Assembly: GCA_003151495.1 (NCBI GenBank)
Contig: PLXR01000116.1
Location: 1-49,630, forward strand
DNA length: 49,630 nt
Source of the DNA: Opitutaceae bacterium
GTDB lineage: Bacteria; Verrucomicrobiota; Verrucomicrobiia; Opitutales; Opitutaceae
Reading direction: 5' to 3'
Shown here: piece after piece, positions 8,626 through 20,600 of the stretch
Layout: each line of letters opens with the position of its first letter
Position numbering within the stretch: position 1 is the first letter of the stretch
Notes under the pieces: model-generated
Told to the model about the DNA's origin: nothing
The model's input: the letters and a program-made list of their open reading frames with translations, nothing else
Databases searched by the model: none
Translations under genes and position numbers: made by a program

Positions 8626-11600
8626 ATGTCAAGACCGACGCGCGGGGTGCATTCGTCAGGCTTGTCGCGGGCATTATTTTGCACCGCGTGCCTCGCTTTG
8701 GTTGCCACGAGAGCCGGGGCCGGGGACCTGCTCCGCGGCGGCAGCAGTCCTACCCCCTCGCAAGGGAGCCCAGCCAGCCCGACCAAGGGCACGGCGACGC
8801 CGGTCAACCTGGTAGCTGGTGACGTCCTCCGGCGAACGGCGGCGGCATTGCAGGCCGTCAAGGCCATGCAGGCGGCCGCACAGGCTGCGGCGGGAGCTGC
8901 CACTGCGGCAAGGAACCTGGGCATCAACCCGCGTTATCCGACCCAGGGGATGCCCGACGTGACAGACGGGCTCAACGTGCCAAATAGCTCGGGGCCCGGT
9001 CTAAGCGTCGCGTACACCAATGGGGCCCCTACGCTCTGGGTGGGCGCCGCCGCTCCGATCCAGAAAACCTCATCCGGTTCGAACAACCCCACCCAAGTCA
9101 CGGTGACGGTCGACCAGCAGCAGCAGCAGGCATACCTGCAATGGCAGACCTTCGACGTGGGCAAGAGCACGTCCCTTGTCTTCGACCAAAGCGCCGGCGG
9201 ATCGAGCGCCGGCAATTGGATCGCATTTAACTACATCCGGGACCCGTCCGGCCGCCCCTCGCAGATCCTGGGAAGCATTTCCTCCGTCGGGCCCGCGAAT
9301 TCCCAGGGCGCGTCGACGACCGGCGGCCAGGTCTACGTCATAAACGCGAACGGGATCATCTTCGGCGGGTCCTCTCAGGTGAACACGGGCGCTTTGGTAG
9401 CCTCATCCCTGCCGATCAACACCAATCTGGTTCAGCGGGGCCTGCTCAATAACCCGGACGAACAGTTCCTTTTCTCCGCGCTGGCGCTCGCGCCCGGCAC
9501 CAACGGGCCCACGCCCGGGTTTGATCCGACCGCGGCGACCGCGGGCATTGCGCCGGCCCAGACTCCCTACGATCCGGCGGGCACGGGAGCCTCTGGCTCG
9601 AAGTACCCATACGGCGACGTGACGGTCCAGGCGGGAGCACAGCTGACCGCGCCCAGTTCGAACTTCGTCGGCGGCAAGGTCGCGCTCGTCGGGGCGAACG
9701 TCACAAATGCAGGGATAATCGCTACCCCCGATGGCCAGGCCATCCTGGCGGCCGGCCTGCAGGTGGGGTGGGCGGCCCACAGCTCATCAGATGCGACGCT
9801 GCGCGGTTTGGATGTCTATGTCGGCCAAGTCGCCGACTCGTCGCTGCCGAACCAGCCTCCCTCCGGCATCGCGACCAACGCGGACACGGGAACCCTTCTG
9901 TCAACCGGGCAACCCAGCCCGACGGCCGGGTTGATAGATGCCCCCCGCGGCGATGTGACCCTCGCGGGCGCTGCCGTCAACCAACTCGGTGTCATCGACA
10001 GCACGACCTCCGTATCCTACAATGGGCAAGTCGACTTGCTAGCGGCCTACAACAGCCTGAGCGGAAGGGGCTTCTCCGTTGCGCCGTTCTTTCCCCAGGC
10101 TACCGGTCCCGTGGCGTTGGGGGCCGACAGCCTTACGCAAATCCTGCCTCAAGTCGGCGACTCCGCAACGGTGGCTGCCACGTCGCTCGCCCTGCCATCC
10201 ACGGTGGTCATCCAGGGGGGCAACGTCACCTTCGCAGGGTCGTCGGATGCGGGCGCGCTCCTATTTGCGCCGAATGGCGCGGTCACCGTTGATGCCGGAT
10301 CCTGGCGGTTCACCAGCGGAGGAATAATAGCCGGGGGGGTGGTTTCGAGCAACAGCCTTGCCGCCTTCACCTTCGACGGCGGCACGATTACCCTGGCTGA
10401 CAATGCGGGGATCGACGTATCGGGCTCGGAGAACGTGAGCGCGTCGGTGCAGGAGAATATCGTCGCCGTGCAGCTCCTGGGTCCGCAACTGGCGGGGTCC
10501 CCCTTGCAGCGCAACGGACCTCTCCGTGGGCAGACGATTTATGTCAATGTCCTAGATACGGGGACCTACAATGGCCAGCCCTGGGTGGGCACCCCCCTGG
10601 CAGACACGTCCGGATATGTCGGCCTGATTCCGCATAGTGTGGGTGAGCTGACGGTCAATGGCGGCACCGTGTCCCTTCAGGCGGGCACGGCCGTCCATCT
10701 CAATTCCGGCTCAACGATCGACGTCGCGGGCGGCTGGAGCAACTACGCCGGGGGGACGGTGCAGACGTCCAAGCTGCTCTATCAGGGCAAACTGGTCGAC
10801 ATCTCGCAGGCCACTCCCGACCATGTCTATGACGGCATATACACCGGCACGTCCACCGTCGCGGATGCAAAATGGGGCGTCACCTCGACTGTGAGCAGCC
10901 CGTTGCCGCTCGGAACCCTCCTGTCTTCCTATGTGCAGGGCGGCAATGGCGGGTCTGTCGCGATCACGGCCGGATCCATCACCACCAACGGCTCCCTGTT
11001 CGGACAGACGTACGCGGGCCAGAACCAACGCCAGCCATTCGTGCCCTATACCAGTTCCACACCGCAGACTGTCGCCAGCGCCGGAATCGATCCGAGGGTC
11101 TGGGAGCTGAACAGTGTGCCAGCGCCCAGTTCGCTGTCCCTGACCTTTCAGCAACAATACCTCGTTGGGCCCGGGCTGTACGCCAGCTTTTCCCCGTCGC
11201 CGCCCGATATCTATTTCCTACCGGCGACGGCGTTGCCGCCCAACGATCCCAACGCGCTCATTCTTTCTCCCAGCCTCACCGACCCGGATGCGACGACGTA
11301 CGGCGGATTCGGCAATCTCACGATCGATGACAGCGCGGGTAACGAGAAGATCAACGCCCAGAGCCAGCTTGTGGTGCCGCCCGTGCCGTCGACCCAGACG
11401 ATCACGATTCCAGCCGGGGTGACCCTGGAAACGGCCCCGGGGGGCTCGGTGAGCCTGAGCGCCGCGAACCTCCAGGTCCAGGGCGGCATTGTTGCGCCCG
11501 GCGGCAAGGTCAGCCTGACATCGAGCGACTTTTGGAGCAATTCGCCCTACCTCACGGGCTCCGGGGCCAGCACTTACGGGATTCCCGCCTACAATCCGCT

Positions 11601-14600
11601 GCGTGGCAATCTGACCGTCGGGCCCCAAGGGACCGTCAGCACAGACGGTCTCATAGTCGATAATCGATCGAGCGCCGGCCAGACGGAACCCTTGATCACG
11701 GCGGGCGGGTCGGCCGCCCTGTCGGGCTCAAACGTCACACTGGCCGCGGGCGCGGTCGTTTCCGCCAATGGAGGTGCGTCGATTGGCGCCACCGGCCGGG
11801 TTACCTATGGTGGCGGCGGCGCGGTTGCGCTCGAGGCGGGCGGTGAGGCGGCCTCGGGCATCACCATACTTGGCGGTTCCCTCTCGTTCGATGTCGCGGG
11901 ACAGATCAACTCGGCTCCGGCTTTTGCGCCGCTTCAGGCCTACTCTGGATCGTCCGGCGGAAAATTGACCCTCGAATCTTCACTCATTCAAGTGGGCACG
12001 TCACCGGGGGTCACTCCGCCTGCCGGAGCGCTTGTCCTTCCCTCGGCCATGGCGGCAGGCGGCGGTTCCCAGGGTTTCTTCAACGCCGGGGGCTTCAGCG
12101 GCTTTACCTTGATCGGCCTGGGCGACGTGCTCGACCCGACGAGCGCCGATGCGCCGCTCATGAATTCCCAGGGGAAGGTTGTTACGGGAACGGCTGTCGC
12201 CATCGCTTCCGGCACGGCGACCGCCCCGACGCTCATTCATCCCCGTGTCAAACAGCTGCAGGTGATCCCCGGCGCATCCGGCTCCTGGCAGACGCAGATC
12301 CTAGTCCCGTTCACCTACCAGAACACCCCTGCCAGCCTCACCTTCAGCGCTCCGGGCGTGATCAACCAGACCAATCAGCTCGTCGGATTCAATGCGCTGG
12401 TTGCCCGGGGAGATATCGTCGTCGGCGCCGGGGCCACCGTTCAAACCGATCCGCAAACCAGCAGCGGCGGCGGCGTTTCGCTGACGGGCCAGACCGTTAC
12501 GGTGCTGGGTAACGTGATTGCCCCAGGAGGCACGATCTCAATCAAGGGCGGCCCCGATTCGACGACCCTCTTTCCCGGGCAGGTCCGGGGCCTGATCACC
12601 GTCGACCTCGGCCCAGACAGCCAGCTATCGACGGCGGGGTTGACCCTGTTGACCCCTGACAACGCCGGACGTGTGCCCGGCGAGGCGGGATACGTCAACA
12701 CGGGTGCAGTCGTTGGGGGCGGTTCCGTGACCCTGTCCGGGAACATCGTGACGGAGTCCAATCCCTCCAATCCCAATTCCGTCATCAATGTGAGCGGCTG
12801 GAGCGATGCGAATGACCACTGGGGCCTGCTCGAGATGGCTCCGCAATACAGCGGGGTGGCGACCAACCCGGTGCTATTGCAGACGCAGATGCAGACGCTG
12901 ATCCCGACAGTGGAGGCCAAGAACGGCGGGACCATCACGCTCAAGGCCGCACAGGCCCTTTTCCCCGACAAGAAGATGATCGGAGCCGCCGGCGGTGCGG
13001 GCGCCGCGGGAGGCACTCTGACGGTCAGCGGCCAGACCTTCGGAACCCTTCCGGGATCCGGCGACTTCTTCGACACTCTCCAAGTGACGGCTGCGGGCCC
13101 GACCATACCGGGGTCGTTCTATTCGGCGGGCCAGACGGCGATCGGGCGGGCCGTGCTGGGCTCCGGCGGGACTCCCTTGTCGGGATTGAACCTGGCGAAT
13201 TTCGCCGCCAGTAGCTTCTCGGCGGGCCGGTTCGACTCGCTCAACCTATACGGGGCGGTGTTCTTCCAGGGAACAAGTCCGATCAACCTGGCGGCGAAAG
13301 GGGAGCTCACGATCGGCGGCGACGCTTCAGCCTATTCCGGCGCGGGCTTTGTGTCCTCGAATGTGGCCGTGTCGCTGAACGCGGCGGAAGTCTTCCTCGG
13401 CCAATCCTACCTGCCACCCGTCCCGCTAGCGGACGAACCTCTCATATTCACAGATGGACAGACCTTCCCGGCGACGGGAGGAGTCGGTTCGCTCACAGTC
13501 AGTGCCGGAAGCAACGCCAATCCCGGTTTGATCAACATCGGAAACCTGACGCTTCAGAACATCTCCGTCACCAACCTGACGTCTGTCGCCGGCGACGTCC
13601 AAGGCTACGGAACGGTCGACATCGCTGGAAACCTGACGATCGCCGCGGACGCGGTATACCCATCGACCGCCAAGAGATTCACCATCGATGCGTACAGCAC
13701 CACGCCCCAGAATGGGGTGGTGCAGCCCGGTACGGTGATGTTTGAGGCGTCCTCGGCGACACCCGCTCGGCCGGTCCCGCTTTCGGCCGGCGGAACCCTG
13801 TCAGTCTACGCGTCGGTCATAAACCAGAACGGCGTGCTCTACGCGCCGCTCGGGACGGTCAATCTGGGCTGGGATGGCGCCGGCACGGCGCCTGCGACGG
13901 ATCGGATCACCGGACTCCCCGTGCCGTCGACGCAGACCCTGGCTTTGGGCGCGGGCAGCCTGACCTCCGTCTCCGGCAACTCGGCGGGCTACGTGTCGGG
14001 GGCGGGGCTGCCAATCCCCTATGGCATCAACCTGAATGGGACCTCCTGGATCGACCCCACCGGTGTGGACATCACAAGCGGCGGACCACCGGCGAAAGCG
14101 GTCAACCTCCAGGGAGTGGGCGTCACCATCGCTAACAATGCGACCATCGATGCGTCGGGGGGGGGCAACCTCTACGCCTACCAATTTGTTCCCGGCACCG
14201 GGGGCGAGGGCGACATTCTCACGGCAGCCTCCGGGAGTTTTGCGGTCCTGCCGGGTTACGCCGCGTCGTACGCGCCCTTTGCGGCATTCAACGGGAACAG
14301 GTCCAACACGAACGCGATCAACCTCCTGTATCCCGACCTGGGGTACTCGAGCAACGCGCTTTCGGTCGGCGAGCAGGTTCGGATCGATCTCGGCAATGGT
14401 TCTGGCGCCCAGACCTACACCCTGTTGCCGGCCCGCTATGCCCTGCTGCCGGGCGCCTTCCTGATTACGCCGATGGCGGGCTCGCCGGTGCCGTCAGCGC
14501 TGCCCACCGTACAGCCGGACGGCTCCTATGTGACGGTCGGCTATCTGTTCAATGGGTTCGATCCGACGCAACCCTTGTACTCGAATTTCGCCGTCGCGAC

Positions 14601-17600
14601 GGGGACGGCCGCCTCTGGTGCAGCCGGCGCACCGTCGTCGGCAAACACGGTGGTTCGGACACGGGCTCAGTACGCCGATTATCTCGCCACGACCTTCTTC
14701 AACTCGGCTAAGCCGGGCACCAGCGGGTCGACCAATGTGCCTGCCATCCCCGGGCCGGACGATGGTGGCCAATTGGCGATCACCGCCACGGGTTCCCTTT
14801 CGCTCCATGGCTCAATCGACGCTCGGGCGGCCGGCGGAGGCCAGGGCGGCGGCGTGGACATCAGCGGGAGCAATTCAGAGGCGATCGTGATCAACGACAC
14901 GGGAGTGGCGCCATCCTCGGGCGCCACGTCGAACACCCTTTTTCTGAGCGCCGGCGAACTCTCCAATTTTGGCGCGGGCAGCCTGCTCGTCGGGGGTACC
15001 CTGGCCGGATCGAAGGTGACCATCACGGCGCCCAGCCTGGAAGTGGCCAACGACAGCGGCGCCGCGCTGCAGGGGTCGGACATTATCCTCGCAGCCAATG
15101 GGTCCCTGACGGTCGACCCGGGGGCGGTCATTCAGGCCACGACCGCCGCCGGTTCCGCGGCGAACCTTCAGATCACCGATACCGTTCAGCTCGCGCCCGC
15201 GTCGAGCATGGCGGCGGCGGGGGCCCCTTCGAAGCTCACGCTCGGCAAGGGCGGAACCTCGGTGACTTTTGTCCAGACTGTCCCGAAAGGGGAGACTCTG
15301 ACCGCCAGCGCAGCCGGAACCCTCGTTGACGTTGGAGGCGGGATCACCACCTTCGCCGCGGGAGCGACGTTCACGAGCGCCAGCACGGCCCTGGCCCAGG
15401 GCAGCTCGTTGAGCTTCACCGCGAGCGGCGGCGGCACCCTCACCTTGACCGGGACCGGCGCCGCCCTCCCCGTGACGCTCGGGGACGGCACGCTCCTGCG
15501 CGTCAGCGGGAGCGCCACGGCGACAACGACCCGGATTCCGATCGCATCGCCCGCTGTGCCGACGGTGCCCACCCTTGAGATCGGGGCCAAGGCTGTGCTG
15601 TCCGGGGCGAGCGTGGTGGTCGATTCGACAAACGTGGCGAGAATCGACTCGACGGCCATCCTGAGCGGCGGCATCTCGCTCCGCAGCGGCCAGATCAGCC
15701 TTGTGCTCGACCCCTCCCTGGCCGGGCCGGCGGCATCTGCCAGCCCGACCAGCCTGATCCTGAGCGGCCCCGCCTTGAAGGGGCTGCAAGCCAACGCCAC
15801 ATCGCTGTCGCTGGTGAGCTACTCTTCCATCGACACCTATGGTTCGGGGACAATTGGCGGACCCTCTGATACTGCGATTGAGCTCCACACGGGAGAGATT
15901 CGCGGGTTTGACCAAGGAACCGGCGGCCAGGCGCTAGGCGCAACCACCGCTGACACCTCCGTGACCTTTGAGGCCAAGGCCATAACGTTGGACAACGGCC
16001 CGGGTGCCAAGGGGCCGGGCCCGATTTCCGCGGGCGGGGGGGCGGGGGCTGTGACGTTCGACGCGACGGCGGGCGCGATCTCTCTGGGCGCAAACACGCT
16101 TGGTATCGATCAGTTTGCAAACGTGGCACTGACGGCGACCGGTGGCGTGCTCGTCCTGGGGTCGTCGGCCACACCCGGGGCCTTGGCTGTGTCGGGCAAC
16201 CTTACGTTGTCGGCGCCGATCGTCACCGGGGCCGTGGGGGCTGTTGGTACGCTGTCGGCGACGCAGGGCAGCCTGACAATCGCGCCGCTGGCCGGGGGGA
16301 CGGCTACGGTCAAGAGTGGACTGGGTGCCAGCCTGACCCTTCAGGGTTCAAGCGTAGATGTGACGGGCGATATCTCGCTCCCAAGCGGAAACATCACCGT
16401 TTCGGCGAATGGAGCAACGGCCTCCACAGGAGGCGTTTCGATCGGGGGCACGCTTGACGTCGCCGGGAAGGCCCAGGCGTTCAATGCCGACACGGCCTAC
16501 ACGGATGGAGGCCAAATTGCCCTGAACTCGTCAAACGGGAGCGTTGCGCTGCTCCCTGGCGGCTACCTTAGCGTGGCGGCGCCCAGCGGGGGCGGAAACG
16601 CCGGAGCCATATCCGTCAGCGCGCCGTCCGGCGCATTCTCGATCGCCTCCGTGTCGACCAGCCAAAACGGAGTCTCAGTGCCCAGCCTGGATGGGAGCGC
16701 ACCCAAGGGACAGGCCGGCACCTTCTCCCTTGATGTGATGAACCTGAGCGATGCGAGCGGGAATATCACCGCGTCTCTCGGGCCCCTCGAGACAATCCTT
16801 GGCGCGGGCGACTTTGCCCTTTCCCAGTCGATTCGCGTGCGTACAGGGAACGTGATCGTCGATGGCGCGGTCAAGGCCCGCACGCTCCTCCTCTCAGCCG
16901 ACGATCCGGCCGCCAAGAGCGGAAACATTGAGGTGACCCCGAGTGGCGAGATTGATGCCTCAGGCCCGGCCGGGGGCACGGTTGAACTTGACGCGAGCGG
17001 GGGCGTGACCCTGGACAGCGGTTCGGCGATTTCGGTTCGCGGAGTGAACTTCAACGACGCCGGACGCGGCGGTTCCGTGACGCTTCATGCAGGTTCCTAC
17101 GTCGGTTCGGGGGCCAAGGCCCCTTCCGACCTGAGGAACCCAACGACCGGATTGTTTGCCGGCGGCGCCATGGTGGATATCAGCGCCGGGTCGACTGTGG
17201 ATCTTTCCGTGGCCAACGACCACGCGCTCCAACTCAATCCAGGAGGCGCCTCGGCATCGACGCCCCCGGGCTCGATCACCGTTCCGTCGGGAGTGGCGGT
17301 CTATTTTCCCGGAGGCACGCCGGGCAACGATTCGGTGACCATCACGCAAGACGGCGTGGCAACCCTAGCGGACGGTACGGTCCGGACATTCAAGGCGGGC
17401 AGCGCTCTTCAGCTGCCCAGCCAAAGCACGCTCACGCTATCGAATTCCGGCTCGATCACTTTTGCAGGCGGGTCGGGTGGCTCCATTCCAGTGGACGTTC
17501 CGAGCCAACTGGCGGGCGGCGGAGTCCTGAATCTGTCACCCGTTAACGCAACCGATCTCACTGCATTCAACGCGACGGGCACGCTCACTTTGGAGGCCCG

Positions 17601-20600
17601 TCAGGTGTTTGATCCCTTCAAGACGAATCCCTTCGACCGAACTGCGTTCATGCCGGTCGACGTTCGGATAGACCCGATCGCGGGCAAGGTCCTGGGGGCC
17701 TCGAGCATCGCTGCGGTTGGCATCGACGTATTCGATCTCACGCCGAGTAAGGCGCAGCTCGGAAGCCCTGCTGCGGCGGCAACGATAGACGCGACCGTCC
17801 AGGGCCTGATACAGCAGAACCAGGCCCTTTTTGCCGGAGGGTACTCCCTCAATCTGAATGGATACACCCTGAAGGTCGCGGGGCACACTGCGGCCATCAC
17901 CGCTGTTCTGGCCGGGGGAAACACGGCTCTAAGCGGTCTCCTGCATGTGCGCCCCGGTGCCGAGATCGTGAATGCCCTCGGCGACTTGGATATGAACACG
18001 ACCTGGGATTTTGCCCAAACTGCGGTCTATTCACCGAAACCCGGTGTGACCAAGACGGTTATGCTGGACCGATTCGGAGCGAATGACCTCGAGGCGGGAA
18101 ACCTGTTTCTGCGCGCCAGGGGCGACATCGTCCTAGGACAGGGCGTGGACCCCGTTACGGGCAACGTCACTTTCGGGTCCTTGAACGACGGATTCTCCGG
18201 ATTCGACGGCTCGGATAATTCCACGCTCGTGGCTGCCCAGATGCTCCCGGCGGGATTACAGTCATGGTCCTACCGGCTCACGGCAGGCGCCGATTTATCG
18301 GCGGCAGATTCCACCCGGGTGCTTTCACAGACGACCCTCGCTGCCGACAGAGGCGGCATTGGAATGGGTTCGATTCTTCTGGGACAAGGGTCCGCGGACT
18401 TGGCAGCCTTCGACACCAACTTCACGTCGGATTTCTACCAGACCATCCGCACCGGGACAGGCGGCATCGGCCTTTACGCCGGCCTCAATATCGAGCTCTT
18501 GGACAATCTTTTTTCGATTTACACTGCCGGGACTCAAGCGGCTCCGTTTGCCAGCTTTTTGGCCAGCCCCACTTCCAACGCCCAATTCTCGTCTAACGGC
18601 GGGGACGTTGCGCTCGCGGCTCAGGGATCGATTGAGCACCGAAACGCGGAAGGCCAGCCCGATTCGTCCAAGGAACTGCCGCTCAACTGGCTGGACCGTC
18701 AGGGATCTTTCAATTCGCTGGCCGGACAATTCGTAAGCGGCAATTCAACCGCATGGTGGGTTGATTTCACAAACTTCTTCGAGGGGGTCGGGGCTCTGGG
18801 CGGAGGCAATGTCACCCTCACTGCGGGAGGCAACATCGCCAATGTGGACGCGGTCATTCCGACGAATGAACGAGCCACTTCCCAGATCGGCGCCGGGACC
18901 GGCGGCATTGCGGTGGACCGATTGGCCGCGGATCAACCGACGTTGGAGTTGGGAGGCGGGGATCTCGAGGTCCGATCCGGCCGGAGCACAAGCGGGGGTG
19001 TCTACTATGTTGAACGCGGTCAGGGTCTGATCACGGCGGGGACAAGCATAACCACCAATGGCACGCGGGCGGCCCTTTCGGCGAACCTAGCTTCCGCAGT
19101 CCCGGCACTCCTGGGCAGCCCACAGAGTTGGTTGCCCACCACGCTCTTCCTGGGGGACGGGAATTTCACGGTGCAAGGCACGGACGGTGTCCTCATCGGT
19201 GCGGTGGCCAACCCTTTCCTGTTGCCCGCGCCCGCTGGAAGCAATTCGTACTTTTCAACCTATGCCGCCGAGGATGCGATCCGGGTAGCCTCGTTGACCG
19301 GATCAGTCACTCTCAAGGACAGTCCTGACAGCGACCAAGGCACGGGAAGCGCCTCCGGCTCGCTCTTGGATTGGCTGGGGGAGATTTCTGCAACGGGAGG
19401 CACGGAGCGGACGCTGGGTTCGACCACGCAGCCATGGTTGGCCTTGAATGTGCCGCAGATATCCGCATTCGGCACCTTGGTCGGGATAATGCCGCCCACG
19501 CTTCGTGCGACCGCCTATTCGAGAGACATCAATCTCGTGGGCGGCTTCACCTTGTCGCCGTCAGCCGACGGTCAGCTCGCCCTGAAGGCCGCCGGTTCGG
19601 TCAACGGGTTTCAGCCCAACAGCGCCGCCGCATCCATCAGCACGGCGCCGGCGCAGTGGGGATCAGCTGTGATCAACCTTTCTGACGCCAACCCGGCGGC
19701 TATCCCGTCGGTGGCCGACCCATTGTCCCAGGCCACAAGCACCGCGTTCAGCAATGTTAACAGCCTGTTCGCCGAGTCGGGCTCGATCACCGGGGCCTAC
19801 GCCGTCCTGCAGACGCAATTGGCGCTGCACTCGCCCGGGCTCCTCCATGCCGGGGATCCGAACCCGGTCGTGATCGATGCCGCGGGCGGCAATATTTCCG
19901 GCCTAACCCTCTATTCCGCCAAGCACGCACAGGTTTCGGCGGGTGCGGATATTACCGATGTCAGTCTCTACGTGCAAAACGACGCGCCGGGCGACATCAC
20001 GTCGGTTGTGGCTGGCGGCGGTATTATTCCCTATGACCCAAGCTCTCCCTTGCGTGGCGAGGTAACCGCATCCAAACAGCTGTTCCTAAACGGGGGGTCG
20101 CAAGCAGCGGCGCCGGGCTCCGGCAATCCCAATTCGGGCGACATTCAGATCGCAGGACCTGGCACGCTTGAAGTATTGGCGGGCGGAAACATCAATCTGG
20201 TGCAGTCCGTAGGTGCCGCTCCGAGCAACGGGACATCCACCGGAATTACGAGCATAGGTAATTCGGCGAATCCCTATCTGCCGTTCCAGGGCGCCAATAT
20301 CGTGATGACTGCGGGAATTCCCGGCATCGGCGGCCTTGGAAACGCAGCTCCGGGTTTGGCCAATAGCTCGATCGATTTCACCGATTTCATTTCTGGCTTC
20401 ATCGATCCATTGACAGCTCCATCCGATTCAAAACGTTATTTGCCCGAGCTGGCTAATATGCTGGGGGTGAGCGAACCCGCAGGAGCCACGCCCGAGGTCA
20501 TTTGGGCGTCGCTCGAATCGCTTCCGACGTCCAGCCCAGCCGAACTGAGGGATCAACTTGCCTTCGACGCGTTCTTTCTCGTTCTGCGGGATGCCGGGCG